DNA from: JBKDZL01 sp047971145
GTDB lineage: Bacteria > Bacillota_I > Bacilli_A > Erysipelotrichales > Erysipelotrichaceae
Direction of reading: 5' to 3'
Length of the DNA stretch: 64,000 bases
NCBI GenBank assembly: GCA_047971145.1
Contig: JBKDZL010000028.1
Span: 1-64,000 of the forward strand
Shown: one piece after another, positions 35,712 to 45,239 of the stretch
Layout: the number at the start of each line of letters is the position of its first letter
Position numbering within the stretch: the stretch's first letter is position 1
The notes under the pieces: model-generated
Databases searched by the model: none
Seen by the model: only the letters and a program-made list of their open reading frames with translations
What the model was told of the DNA's origin: nothing
Made by a program: the position numbers and the translations under genes

Positions 35712-35888
35712 TTATTTACCTTCTTTCATATTAATATGGTGCTCACAATCCACCATTTTACAACCATCACAATCTGTAGTTAAATTTTCACAACCAGCAG
35801 GTACTGGCGTATTCTTATTAAGATAATACAGTAAGGCATATACTCCTGCAAATCCAGAAATAATAATTAATAGTATTAATTGTGACAT
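35712..35888 (-). CDS. Small cysteine-rich membrane protein in the rnf operon
   Basis: A 58-residue reading frame begins MSQLILLIIISGFAGVYALL, one membrane helix. It then has a soluble tail with four cysteines, C33, C40, C43 and C48 (spacing CX6CX2CX4C), and two histidines. Its ATG overlaps the rnfA stop (TAATG) and its stop is one base from the rnfB ATG, so it is coupled to both. The layout is like FeoB-associated Cys-rich proteins, but no feoB is here. A cluster- or metal-binding partner of Rnf is an inference from context. Confidence 0.82.
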   Translation of the reverse strand: MSQLILLIIISGFAGVYALLYYLNKNTPVPAGCENLTTDCDGCKMVDCEHHINMKEGK

Positions 35889-36460
35889 TAGACAATTCCT
35901 GCTAATCCAGTCAGAGCTAAAGCCATAACTGCCGCAACAATAAAGGCAATTGGATTACCTTGAAATGCTTTAGGTGGATTAGACATTTGCAATTTAACTC
36001 TAATAGTCGAGAAGATATAAAGTACCAATACAAAACCAACTGAAACACCAAAAGCACTTACCATACTTTCGACAAAGTTGTATCCCTGAGAAATATTTTC
36101 TCTTGCGACAAACAAAACCGCACAATTAGTAGTAATAAGCGGTAAGTATATCCCCAAAGATTTATAAAGTGCTGGTAAGAATTTCTTAATAATTATTTCA
36201 GTTAATTGAACAAAAGAAGCAATAACTAAAATAAAGACAATTAAGTACATATATTCAATTTCAAATGGAACTAAGACATAGTAATTTAAAACCCAGGTAA
36301 TCGCAGCTGAAGCCATAATTACAAATGTTACAGCACCACCCATACCTAAAGCACTCTCAGTCTTTTTCGAGACACCTAAGAATGGACATAGTCCCAAAAA
36401 TTTTGATAAGACAACATTATTTATTAAAGCTGCCGCAATAAACATTGAAAATAAATTCAT
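35888..36460 (-). CDS. rnfA: RnfA membrane subunit
   Basis: The 190-residue protein has six membrane helices, the N-terminal half motif SKFLGLCPFLGVSKK (about 19-33) and the second half motif LITTNCAVLFVA. The two cysteines (LGLC and TTNC) coordinate the intramembrane [2Fe-2S] cluster shared with RnfE. One-base overlap with rnfE upstream. Confidence 0.96.
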   Translation of the reverse strand: MNLFSMFIAAALINNVVLSKFLGLCPFLGVSKKTESALGMGGAVTFVIMASAAITWVLNYYVLVPFEIEYMYLIVFILVIASFVQLTEIIIKKFLPALYKSLGIYLPLITTNCAVLFVARENISQGYNFVESMVSAFGVSVGFVLVLYIFSTIRVKLQMSNPPKAFQGNPIAFIVAAVMALALTGLAGIV

Positions 36461-37095
36461 TATTTAGCCCCCTCTTTCTTTTCTTGTTTTTCTTTAAGCC
36501 AAGCTACGCCAGCCGCTAATATTGCAAAAGTAATAAAAGCCCCAGCAGCTGAGCTAAACAAAGAGATAGTATAAGCTTCAGGAATAATGGTGATTGAGAA
36601 GACTTCAACATTAGTTAAAGGATTAGTGAAGCTTAAAATACCACTACCCAAAACTTGTCTTATTACTGATAAAACAATTAAAGCTAAAGTATAACCAACA
36701 CCCATACCTACAGCATCAATAAACGACTTGAATGGACCATTCTTACTAGCATAAGCTTCCACTCTTCCTAAAATAATACAGTTAACAACAATTAATGCAA
36801 TAAATGCACCTAAACTAGTAGAAAGCTCGGGAGCATAAGCATCCATTAACATTTGAACAATAGTAACCAATGTTGCGATAATAACAATATAAACTGGTAT
36901 TCTAATTTCTTGAGGAATAACATTTCTTAAAATAGAAATAATAACCTCAGCAACAATTAAAACAAAAATAACAGAAACACCCATTCCCACCGCATTAGTT
37001 AAGCTAGTAGAAACTGCTAAAATTGAACATAAACCTAAATATAGAGCAAAGACAGGATTTTCTTTAATTAAACCATTTTTAAAATTTTCCCACAT
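36460..37095 (-). CDS. rnfE: RnfE membrane subunit
   Basis: The 211-residue homologue of RnfA has six helices, the cysteine motifs LGLCSILAVS (about 20-29) and VVNCIILGRVEAY (about 105-117). A lysine- and glutamate-rich C-terminal tail follows. It pairs with RnfA to carry electrons across the membrane. Confidence 0.95.
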   Translation of the reverse strand: MWENFKNGLIKENPVFALYLGLCSILAVSTSLTNAVGMGVSVIFVLIVAEVIISILRNVIPQEIRIPVYIVIIATLVTIVQMLMDAYAPELSTSLGAFIALIVVNCIILGRVEAYASKNGPFKSFIDAVGMGVGYTLALIVLSVIRQVLGSGILSFTNPLTNVEVFSITIIPEAYTISLFSSAAGAFITFAILAAGVAWLKEKQEKKEGAK

Positions 37096-37106
37096 TTTGA
37101 TACCCC

Positions 37107-38030
37107 CTATTGATAATTAGCAGAAAAATTATTTCTTGCTAATTCTATTCCTTCTACAACTGCACTACTTGAAACTGTAGCACCACTAATCAAATCAATC
37201 TCAACACTTAATTCACTGCCAACTACCGCATCAATAAATTCACTGTTTGTAACTTTATCTCCAATTCCTTTAGTTTCCTTACTAGCAGAAACAACACCAT
37301 AGTAAGTTATAACACCATTAAGGTCAAAAGCTACAATAAAATTAATATCACCACCATAACCTTTAACACTAACATCATAAACATAGCCTAAATCAGCAGC
37401 TTGATAAATGCCGTTAATACCATTAGCACTATCATCAGCAACTAAAGTTTTCTCAACATCAGCAAATGCTAATTCAACACTTGCTACTTCAGGCTCACTT
37501 GGCAGATCAACTGCTAAACCACTTGCATAATTTTCAGCAAAATTAACTCGTGCGGCATTAATACCTGTTTTAATTGCTGTACTTGAAATCGTAGAGCCAG
37601 AAATTAAATCAACCTCATCATTAATACTTTGACTAGTAATATCAGCAATATAATCATCATTAGCAATTTTATCACCAATACCTGAGGTTTCATTATGCTC
37701 CACTACTTTGTAATAAACAGTATTACCTTCCATATCAAAAGCAACATAAAAGATAATATCACCACCATAACCACCTTGGGCTAATTTATAAATATAACCT
37801 TCGCTGCCAGCTTTATGTATTTCTAAGATACCATTAGCATCATCGCTGCCAACTAATTCAATATCAGCTGCAGGAAAATCAGGGAAGGCCTCAGCTAAGG
37901 CAGCATTAGCATTTTTAGCTGCATGCTCCGCAATAATAGGTGCTGTTACTACATTTACTAAAGATAGTATTAATCCTGATAATAAACAAACTACCGCTAA
38001 AAAAACAGGTAGAATAACCATTTTTTTCAT
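37107..38030 (-). CDS. rnfG: RnfG with two FMN-binding domains
   Basis: RnfG carries covalently bound FMN outside the membrane. The 307-residue protein has one N-terminal membrane helix (about 5-28), then FMN-bind domain 1 (about 78-165, with TSGIGDK and ISGSTISS) and domain 2 (about 214-303, with TKGIGDK and ISGATVSS). The usual RnfG has one such domain and about 180-210 residues. Both copies keep a threonine in the flavinylation-like motif. The two halves are similar but not identical, so the duplication is old or was acquired. Confidence 0.93.
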   Translation of the reverse strand: MKKMVILPVFLAVVCLLSGLILSLVNVVTAPIIAEHAAKNANAALAEAFPDFPAADIELVGSDDANGILEIHKAGSEGYIYKLAQGGYGGDIIFYVAFDMEGNTVYYKVVEHNETSGIGDKIANDDYIADITSQSINDEVDLISGSTISSTAIKTGINAARVNFAENYASGLAVDLPSEPEVASVELAFADVEKTLVADDSANGINGIYQAADLGYVYDVSVKGYGGDINFIVAFDLNGVITYYGVVSASKETKGIGDKVTNSEFIDAVVGSELSVEIDLISGATVSSSAVVEGIELARNNFSANYQ

Positions 38031-39175
38031 TATAAATTCACCTCCACTACCTCTTCAATTATTATTGAAGGTTGAGCTAAACTAAGATTAGTAGGTTCTA
38101 AACCCTTACCAATAAAGAAAAATAACACACAACCTAAAAGAAATAAACAGCTAGAAATAATAAAACCTTTTTTAACTAATTGAACTTCATTACCGCAAGT
38201 CCAACTATCAATCATCGGTACTAACATATTCATAATTAAAATTGAAAATAAAACTCCCTCAGGCAAATTAGCTTTAACTCTAATTAAAACAGTCAAGAAA
38301 GCTAATCCAACACCAAAAATCACTCTACCTGAATTACTAACTGGCGTGGTAACAGGATCAGTCGCCATAAAAACTGCACCAAACGCTAAACCACCAATAC
38401 TAATATGCATTATTGGATACCACAAACCAATACCATTAACCATTCCCATACCCTGAGATATAGCAATCAGCCAAGTAAAAACAAAAACTGAGCCAATATA
38501 GAAAACAGGAATACGCCAATCAATGACTTTCTTAATTATCAAATAAACTCCACACAATAAAATAATTAAAGTAAAAGTTTCACCCATCGCCCCTGGATAA
38601 AAACCCAAGAAAAGATTAGGTAGACTACCAAACTCACTCATAAACGCTTGATAAACATTAGAATCTAAAATCAACCAATTTATACTAGCTAAAGTGGTAG
38701 TTGGAGTAGCCATAGTTGCAAGATCTGACACAGCAACCCCTAAAAAAGAAGCAAATACAACCGCTCTACCAATACCAGCTGGATTAAAAATATTTTTACC
38801 AAAACCACCAAATAATAATTTCCCCAATACCAAAGCGGCGATAGTAGAAATAATAATTGCATAATAACTAATCGTAATACTACAAGTTAAAACCAAAATA
38901 ATTGAAGTAACCCATGGAAAACTCTGATTTAAAAACTTCAGAACATTAGTTTTTAAATAAAACTTAGCCCACAACATTTCCACAACTACACCAGTCACAA
39001 TTGCAGTTAACATTAACAATAACGCTCTAAGTGCATATTCTGCACCAAATGCTGTTCCATAGTAATAAAGAGTAAAACCAAACACCACCAACAAACACAA
39101 TGTAACATCAAGCATAATTTTTTGTGTTGATGATTTATCTTTCATTACTGGAGACGATTTAAAATTAAATTTCAT
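38030..39175 (-). CDS. rnfD: RnfD membrane subunit
   Basis: The 381-residue protein has about nine or ten membrane helices, GKNIFNPAGIGRA (about 126-138) and a threonine-rich MATPTTTL (about 155-162), the likely covalent FMN site of RnfD. FMATDPVTTPVS is near 270. It overlaps rnfG by one base. Confidence 0.95.
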   Translation of the reverse strand: MKFNFKSSPVMKDKSSTQKIMLDVTLCLLVVFGFTLYYYGTAFGAEYALRALLLMLTAIVTGVVVEMLWAKFYLKTNVLKFLNQSFPWVTSIILVLTCSITISYYAIIISTIAALVLGKLLFGGFGKNIFNPAGIGRAVVFASFLGVAVSDLATMATPTTTLASINWLILDSNVYQAFMSEFGSLPNLFLGFYPGAMGETFTLIILLCGVYLIIKKVIDWRIPVFYIGSVFVFTWLIAISQGMGMVNGIGLWYPIMHISIGGLAFGAVFMATDPVTTPVSNSGRVIFGVGLAFLTVLIRVKANLPEGVLFSILIMNMLVPMIDSWTCGNEVQLVKKGFIISSCLFLLGCVLFFFIGKGLEPTNLSLAQPSIIIEEVVEVNL

Positions 39176-39181
39176 ATTCTT

Positions 39182-40468
39182 TTACCTTGCCAATCTTTTT
39201 GCCTTACGCACACTATCAGTCACTTCAATTTTTGAAGGACAAACATAGCTACATAAACCACACTCTATACAATTCAAAACTCCTAGTTTTTGAAGAGTAG
39301 CTTTATCTTTAATCTTTGCATGTTTCATAATACTAGTTGGTTGCAGTCCTGCAGGACAATTTTTGATACATCTACTACATGATAAGCACTCTAATGTTGG
39401 CGCACTCTGCTCTACTTTCATCGCAGAAACTGCATTATTACTTAAAGAAATCACCCATTGATCATTAGGGATAACCTGCCCCATCATTGGTCCACCAGCA
39501 ACCAAATAAATATCTTCATTATTATAACCACCTAAATGATCAATAATATCTTTGACTTTAGTTCCAACTGGAACATCACAGACAGTAGGATTAACTAAAG
39601 CATCACCAGAGACAGTAACCATTTTCCGTGTGATACCAATCCCATCAACCATGGCATGTCCAAAAGCAATTATTGTCGAAGGATTATTAACAACAATTCC
39701 CAACTCACTAGTTAATTTATCATAGCGTTTTTTAAACAATTCATAAATTAAAGTTCTTTCCCAACCATTAGGATAACGATCCGCAACAAATCTAACTTCT
39801 ATTTTTGGATCAAGGCTAGTAAAGTAGCTAATAATTTCCTCAACGTTAGTATCTTCATATTTTTTTACTGCGTATATTACTTTTTCCAGATTAGCCATTT
39901 TAATTAGAGCTTTAATACCACGCTGTAAAAATCCTTGATCATCATCAAGCACCAAATTGTGACAATCAGATGTCAAATATGGCTCACACTCAACCGCATT
40001 AATTACTAAGGTATGAATGTTTTTTGCTTGATATTTGATATAAGTAGGAAAACCAGCACCACCTAAACCTACAATACCCATTTTTTTGCAAAACTCAATT
40101 AATTCTTCCGCTGAAGATTTTTGATAATCAATCAAGCTTAGATCTTTAATTATTTCATATTTTTTATCATTTTTGATAACTAAATGATCCACCTTACTCA
40201 AAGTATCACTAATAATACTCTCAACACCCTCAACAATACCTGAAACACTAGCATAAAATGGAATATAAAAAGGCTCAGAAGTTGCGCCAATTAACTGCCC
40301 AATTTTAACATGATCATTTTCTTTAACAAATAATTGATATTCTTTTGATCCTCGATGTGATAGTGGAATTGAAACACTATCAGGATTAAAGCTAATCATT
40401 TCCTTATTCTTAGTAAGCATTTTATATCCTTTTAGCTTTTTTTTCATTGAACTAACAAATACACTCAT
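39182..40468 (-). CDS. rnfC: RnfC, NADH-side Fe-S/flavin subunit
   Basis: The 428-residue peripheral subunit has the GLGGAGFPTYIK motif (about 134-145), an SLBB-like region and two [4Fe-4S] motifs, CLSCSRCIKNCP and CIECGLCSYVCP, near the C-terminus (about 363-412). RnfC is where NAD is reduced or NADH oxidised. The ATG follows AAGGAGAATTAAG. It is the first rnf gene and starts right after pgi. Confidence 0.95.
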   Translation of the reverse strand: MSVFVSSMKKKLKGYKMLTKNKEMISFNPDSVSIPLSHRGSKEYQLFVKENDHVKIGQLIGATSEPFYIPFYASVSGIVEGVESIISDTLSKVDHLVIKNDKKYEIIKDLSLIDYQKSSAEELIEFCKKMGIVGLGGAGFPTYIKYQAKNIHTLVINAVECEPYLTSDCHNLVLDDDQGFLQRGIKALIKMANLEKVIYAVKKYEDTNVEEIISYFTSLDPKIEVRFVADRYPNGWERTLIYELFKKRYDKLTSELGIVVNNPSTIIAFGHAMVDGIGITRKMVTVSGDALVNPTVCDVPVGTKVKDIIDHLGGYNNEDIYLVAGGPMMGQVIPNDQWVISLSNNAVSAMKVEQSAPTLECLSCSRCIKNCPAGLQPTSIMKHAKIKDKATLQKLGVLNCIECGLCSYVCPSKIEVTDSVRKAKRLAR

Positions 40469-40469
40469 C

Positions 40470-41744
40470 TTAATTCTCCTTACCTAATAAAGCAAACATT
40501 CGCTTTTTATATACTTCGACCCCTGGCTGATTAAAAGGGTTCTCATTTAATAAATATGTTGTCATGGCGATTGCCTTAAAGAAAAAATAAATCATCATCC
40601 CATAACTATACTCACTTGTATCTGCCAGAGAAATAATCAAGTTAGGTACTCTTCCTTCTTCATAGTGTGCAGCTAAAGTTCCCTTACATGCCATTTTATT
40701 AATCCAATCTAAACTCTTACCATTTAAATAGTTTAGTCCATCTAGATTTTCCTTATCACTTGGAAAACTACTATCACACATCGGTTTTTCCACCAATAAT
40801 AACGTTTCAAACAAAACTTTACGACCATCTTGAACAAATTGACCTAAAGAGTGCAAATCTGTAGAATAATTAACCGCAGTAGGTAACATTCCTCGCTCAT
40901 TTTTCCCCTCTGATTCACCAAATAATTGTTTCCACCACTCACCAACCATCACTAAGTTAGACTCATAAGTTACCAAAGTTTCAACTTCTTTATTTTGCTC
41001 ATTTAAAATTCTGCGAGCAACAGCATATTGGTAAGCAGGATTATCCTTTAAATCAGCTGTGCTATATAAATCACTAGCAGCACAATAGCCACGCATTATT
41101 TCATCAATATCAACACCCGCTACCGCAAGTGGCAATAAACCCACTGGCGTAATAACAGAAAATCTTCCACCAATATCATCAGGAATAATAAAAGTTTCAT
41201 ATCCAGCCGCAACTGCTTGAGCTTTTAATACCCCTTTTTGTTTATCAGTTGTGGCAATAATTCTTTCACTTGCCTTCTCTTTATAAGTTTCCTCAATATA
41301 TTGTCTTAAGATTCTAAAAGCCACTGCAGTTTCGGTAGTAGTTCCTGATTTACTAATAACATTTAAATAAACTGACTTACCTTTAATATGGGCTAATACT
41401 TGATTTAAATATGTAGAAGAAAAAGTATTACCCACATATATAATCTCTAGATTTCTTTTAGGAAATAATCCTTGAATCATTTCAATTGCACTGCGAGCCC
41501 CCAAATACGAACCACCAATACCACAAACCAAAAGAATTTCAGCATCATTTCTAATGCGCTCTGCACATTTTTTAATTCTTTCAAATTCAGCTTTGTCGTA
41601 GTTTTGCGACCAATCTAGCCAACCTAAAAAATCAGATCCTTTACCAGTTTTATTATGTAACTCTTTATGAGCTTTACTAACAACATCCTGGTATGAATTA
41701 ATTTCTTGATTTAACAGACCAAATTTAGCGTCAAATTTAATCAT
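40470..41744 (-). CDS. pgi: Glucose-6-phosphate isomerase
   Basis: The 424-residue enzyme interconverts glucose 6-phosphate and fructose 6-phosphate. It has the phosphate site GGSYLGARSAIEMI (about 77-90), the signature GGRFSVITPVGLLP, and EGKNERGMLPTAVNYSTDLH with the active-site glutamate. Length fits the short Bacillota form. Its stop is within two bases of rnfC, so pgi leads the rnf operon. Confidence 0.96.
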   Translation of the reverse strand: MIKFDAKFGLLNQEINSYQDVVSKAHKELHNKTGKGSDFLGWLDWSQNYDKAEFERIKKCAERIRNDAEILLVCGIGGSYLGARSAIEMIQGLFPKRNLEIIYVGNTFSSTYLNQVLAHIKGKSVYLNVISKSGTTTETAVAFRILRQYIEETYKEKASERIIATTDKQKGVLKAQAVAAGYETFIIPDDIGGRFSVITPVGLLPLAVAGVDIDEIMRGYCAASDLYSTADLKDNPAYQYAVARRILNEQNKEVETLVTYESNLVMVGEWWKQLFGESEGKNERGMLPTAVNYSTDLHSLGQFVQDGRKVLFETLLLVEKPMCDSSFPSDKENLDGLNYLNGKSLDWINKMACKGTLAAHYEEGRVPNLIISLADTSEYSYGMMIYFFFKAIAMTTYLLNENPFNQPGVEVYKKRMFALLGKEN

Positions 41745-41904
41745 TCCATTCTCCTTTATTCATTTTAAACACACTAGTTAATTATATCACAATTATAAGT
41801 GTTTTTTTTAGTTTTCACCTAAAAATAACTAGATTTATTCAAAGTAACATAATAACAATTATTGATCACATTAATATATCAATGAAACACTAATAGTATC
41901 CAGC

Positions 41905-41931
41905 TTGACAGATAAACAACAACGATATAAA
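41905..41931 (+). promoter_or_regulatory. Promoter of the Nfu-type gene
   Basis: TTGACA (41905-41910), a 15-base spacer and TATAAA (41926-41931). The short spacer lowers confidence. Confidence 0.5.
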
Positions 41932-41968
41932 GTATTAAATAATTAGATATTAGAAAGATGAGGTAATA

Positions 41969-42199
41969 ATGGAAGAACAAGTTCTAGCAGTAATAGAAAA
42001 AATACGCCCCTATATCCAAATGGATGGTGGCGATTTAGAATTTGTCAGTTTAGATGAAGAAAATGGCATTGTCTATATAAAAATGGGTGGCGCTTGTGTT
42101 GGCTGTTTCGCCATTGATGATACTCTAACCTATGGTATTGAAGCAATGATGTTAGAAGAAGTAGATGGTGTTAAAGAAGTAAGACTGATTGATCAATAA
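41969..42199 (+). CDS. NifU C-terminal domain (Nfu-type) Fe-S carrier
   Basis: The 76-residue protein is a lone Nfu domain: RPYIQMDGGDLEFV (about 11-24), then GACVGCFAIDDTL with the CXXC that binds a bridging [4Fe-4S] cluster. It likely delivers clusters made by SUF to targets such as the neighbouring Rnf subunits; the target is inferred. The common family form is CxxCxxS; here the two residues after CVGC are Phe-Ala. Confidence 0.92.
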   Translation: MEEQVLAVIEKIRPYIQMDGGDLEFVSLDEENGIVYIKMGGACVGCFAIDDTLTYGIEAMMLEEVDGVKEVRLIDQ

Positions 42200-42204
42200 T
42201 CCAA

Positions 42205-42241
42205 TAACCTCTTGGCTAACTTACAACCAAGAGGTTTTATA
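42205..42241 (+). terminator. Terminator after the Nfu gene
   Basis: AACCTCTTGG and CCAAGAGGTT form a 10-base stem with an 11-base loop and a short T tail. It overlaps the end of the convergent AI-2E gene. Confidence 0.7.
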
Positions 42242-43385
42242 TACTTTTAACCTCAATATCTACTACATCAGATTTTTTTATTTTTTTGTCCATTAAATGA
42301 CCAAAAATAGTATAACATGAAGAGAAAATTGGTAAACCTAAAAGCATACCAAACACTCCATATAATCCCCCTCCAACAACAATGGCAAACATTACCCAAA
42401 ACAAAGGCAACTTCATAGAATCCTTCAAAATAAAAGGACCAATAATATTACCATCTAATTGTTGAAGTACTAAAACAAATAAACAAAACCACAAAGCTTG
42501 AATTGGATTAATAATTAAAATAATAATCACCCCTGGTACCGCACCAATAAAAGGTCCAAACACTGGAATCATATTACTAATACCAATAATAGTACTGATT
42601 AAAATAGGATAAGGGAATTGAAAAATCTTCATGCCCACAAAACAAAGCAGACCAATAATTATTGAATCAATACTCTTGCCAATCAAAAATCCATTAAATT
42701 TATCACTAAATACTTTAACACAAGACAAAACAAAGTCACCTTTATTTTTGAAAAGATAATAATTTAATCTTCTAAACTGAATATCTAAATGCTCCTTATC
42801 TTTTAAGACATAAAACGCAACTACAAAGGCCACAAAAACATTAAATATCCCATAAAGCAAGGACAAAGAAAAACCAAATATCGAAGGTAACCATTTTGTT
42901 AAGTAAGTTTGAAAATTGCTTAAAAGATTATAAAAATCTTGATTAGTAAAATCACTAATATACTCTTTAATTTGAGGAAATCTCTCAGAAATACTAGCCA
43001 CAAACACATTAATTTTTTCTAATAGAGTTGGTACATATTTTGTTAAATCATCAATTGAAGTAATAATTTGAGGAATTAATGCCGCAAAAAATAAAACAAT
43101 AACTGAGACAATTACTAAAAAAGATCCAGTAGCTGCCAAATTTTTAATAAAGCGCTTAGATAATTTACTATTATCAAATAATTTAATAATTTTTTTTCTA
43201 ATTGGCAGGGCTAAAAAAGCAATACCGTAACCTAAAATAAATGGTGTTATTATCGCAAATATTAATTTTAAAAAATTTGTAACTGCAGGAAGTTTATTTA
43301 AAAACATATAAAAAGAAACAATGCCAATACCAATTATTATTCCAGTAAAAATTTTATCTTTATTTTCTTTAAACAATTTAAACAT
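42237..43385 (-). CDS. AI-2E family transporter
   Basis: The 382-residue protein has about seven to eight membrane helices with a central soluble loop (about 110-150). The family signature region IGISNMIPVFGPFIGAVPG lies near 270-288. The family includes putative autoinducer-2 exporters and Na+/H+ antiporters, so substrate is open. I chose the ATG at 43383-43385, 5 bases after AGAGG, over an in-frame GTG two codons upstream. Confidence 0.88.
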   Translation of the reverse strand: MFKLFKENKDKIFTGIIIGIGIVSFYMFLNKLPAVTNFLKLIFAIITPFILGYGIAFLALPIRKKIIKLFDNSKLSKRFIKNLAATGSFLVIVSVIVLFFAALIPQIITSIDDLTKYVPTLLEKINVFVASISERFPQIKEYISDFTNQDFYNLLSNFQTYLTKWLPSIFGFSLSLLYGIFNVFVAFVVAFYVLKDKEHLDIQFRRLNYYLFKNKGDFVLSCVKVFSDKFNGFLIGKSIDSIIIGLLCFVGMKIFQFPYPILISTIIGISNMIPVFGPFIGAVPGVIIILIINPIQALWFCLFVLVLQQLDGNIIGPFILKDSMKLPLFWVMFAIVVGGGLYGVFGMLLGLPIFSSCYTIFGHLMDKKIKKSDVVDIEVKSI

Positions 43386-43399
43386 ACTCACCTCTTATG

Positions 43400-45238
43400 T
43401 TATTTATTATAACCTTTATTCATTATTTTTTCACGTAATTCTAAATATTTCTGACTAACTTCATAATTTGCTTGATTTTCTAAGTAACCCCAACCAAAAG
43501 CACACTCACTAAGAGCAATAATAGGAGGCGCTTGAATCCGCTTAAATACATTGCGTTTTAAGAGTTTTAAAACCCATTCTAAATCTTCAATAAAGGCCTG
43601 ACCATTAGTCAAATTATAAACTTTTAGGTAAGAGCCAATCTCGCTATCGTAAATACTCTGATCTAAATAACTTTGTAGTAGCTTTTCTAATTGCATATTA
43701 GGATAACTAAGTAATTGCTTAATAAGCAAATCATGATAGCCCCATTTCATCGGGTCTTGTTGATTTTCTGCCAGTTCAGCACTAGGACTAATATCAAAGC
43801 TTAATTGCTGATGCTTGATGGTTGGAATTAATTTAGTAGAAATCACGTCTTTAGCAAAATATTTATTAATTTGTTTTGCTAAAGCAAATAATTCAATTTT
43901 TGATAAATCTCCCAATGGTGCAATTGCCCCAATCAAATCACCATATAAGGTACAATATCCTAAAGCTAATTCTACTTTATTTCCATTATTAATAATTACT
44001 CCATTATTATTAGAGGCAAAACTACTAAGTAAATGCCCTCTAATTCTTGCATAAATATTTTCAATCGCTAAGGAATTAAGTTCTTTGCTTTCAGTTTGTT
44101 TTATTGTGTTTATTGTTGTTTGTACTAACGGTTCTATCTCAACACTTTGATACTCAATTTTTAATGCTTTAGCTGTTAGCTCAGCAGATTCAATAGTTTT
44201 AGTAGTATTAAACTTACTAGGTAAATTATAAGCCTTAACCCTATTTGCACCCAAAGCCATTGTAAGTAAAGCAGCAGAAATTGAGCTATCAATACCGCCT
44301 GATAAGCCAATAATCCAATTAACTTGAGCATTAAACATTTCCTGATCAAATGATTTCAGACCATAGAGTAAAGCTTGGAGTAATTTATCATCATTTGCCT
44401 TATACTCCTCTTTATTTTCATAGATTTTAAGCTCACTTTGAAAACTATCATTAGCTAAACAAACTAAAGACCCTTGATCAAAAATCATACTATTACCATC
44501 AAATAATACTAGATTTTTACCATTGTTTTGTGCACTGACACAATTGGAATAAATAAATAGTCCTTGATAACCACTGTTAATTATTTCCTGAATTCTAGTT
44601 TTTTCTTTTGCGTGTGAGTATGGTGAGCTCGAAACATTAATAATCATGTCAACTTTCTGCTGATTATAAATATCAGTAACCTTAGTAGAGTAATTTTCAG
44701 AAAATAAATCTTCACATACTTCAAGACCAATCTGATACTCTAAACCATTAAAATCAAAAATATATGGCGCAAGTAAATCTACACTATTAATATGTTCATA
44801 TTGAGCATACTCTATTGCCGATGTGAAATAGCGACTTTCATTAAAAACATTATAATCCGGTTGTAAATGTTTGATATAATGAGCTACCTCACCATTGCTT
44901 CTTTTAACATAATTCCCCTGATAAGCAAATAAAGCACTATTAAACTTCACCATACGGCCATCTCTGCCAACAATACAATCATCAGTAGTTACACTACCCC
45001 ATACTATCGCAATATTATCACTTAAATCTTTTATTTTATCATTAAAAGAAATAACAAATCTCACCCATTCGTCATCACACCATTTATCCGCTAGCATATA
45101 TCCTGCAACACATTGCTCAGGAAAAACAATTAAATCAACATTATTTTTTTTAGCAGCATTAACCATTTTTTCAATGGCTAAATAGTTTTTAGTTGGCTGT
45201 CCTGCAAATACTTCTATTTGTCCTAAGGCGATTTTCAT
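43400..45238 (-). CDS. nadE: Glutamine-dependent NAD+ synthetase
   Basis: The 612-residue enzyme makes NAD+ from deamido-NAD+. The N-terminal nitrilase-type amidase has the catalytic glutamate in IVFPEQCVAGY (about 37-47) and the nucleophile cysteine in GLEVCEDLF (about 174-182). The C-terminal synthetase has the PP-loop GLSGGIDSSISAALL. It is downstream of the P-loop protein with a one-base gap. NAD supply fits the Rnf operon nearby. Confidence 0.95.
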   Translation of the reverse strand: MKIALGQIEVFAGQPTKNYLAIEKMVNAAKKNNVDLIVFPEQCVAGYMLADKWCDDEWVRFVISFNDKIKDLSDNIAIVWGSVTTDDCIVGRDGRMVKFNSALFAYQGNYVKRSNGEVAHYIKHLQPDYNVFNESRYFTSAIEYAQYEHINSVDLLAPYIFDFNGLEYQIGLEVCEDLFSENYSTKVTDIYNQQKVDMIINVSSSPYSHAKEKTRIQEIINSGYQGLFIYSNCVSAQNNGKNLVLFDGNSMIFDQGSLVCLANDSFQSELKIYENKEEYKANDDKLLQALLYGLKSFDQEMFNAQVNWIIGLSGGIDSSISAALLTMALGANRVKAYNLPSKFNTTKTIESAELTAKALKIEYQSVEIEPLVQTTINTIKQTESKELNSLAIENIYARIRGHLLSSFASNNNGVIINNGNKVELALGYCTLYGDLIGAIAPLGDLSKIELFALAKQINKYFAKDVISTKLIPTIKHQQLSFDISPSAELAENQQDPMKWGYHDLLIKQLLSYPNMQLEKLLQSYLDQSIYDSEIGSYLKVYNLTNGQAFIEDLEWVLKLLKRNVFKRIQAPPIIALSECAFGWGYLENQANYEVSQKYLELREKIMNKGYNK

Positions 45239-45239
45239 A

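Noticed and set aside
41745..41968. Small gene or riboswitch between pgi and the Nfu gene
   Set aside because: Only promoters in both directions were found; no frame or conserved structure was seen.
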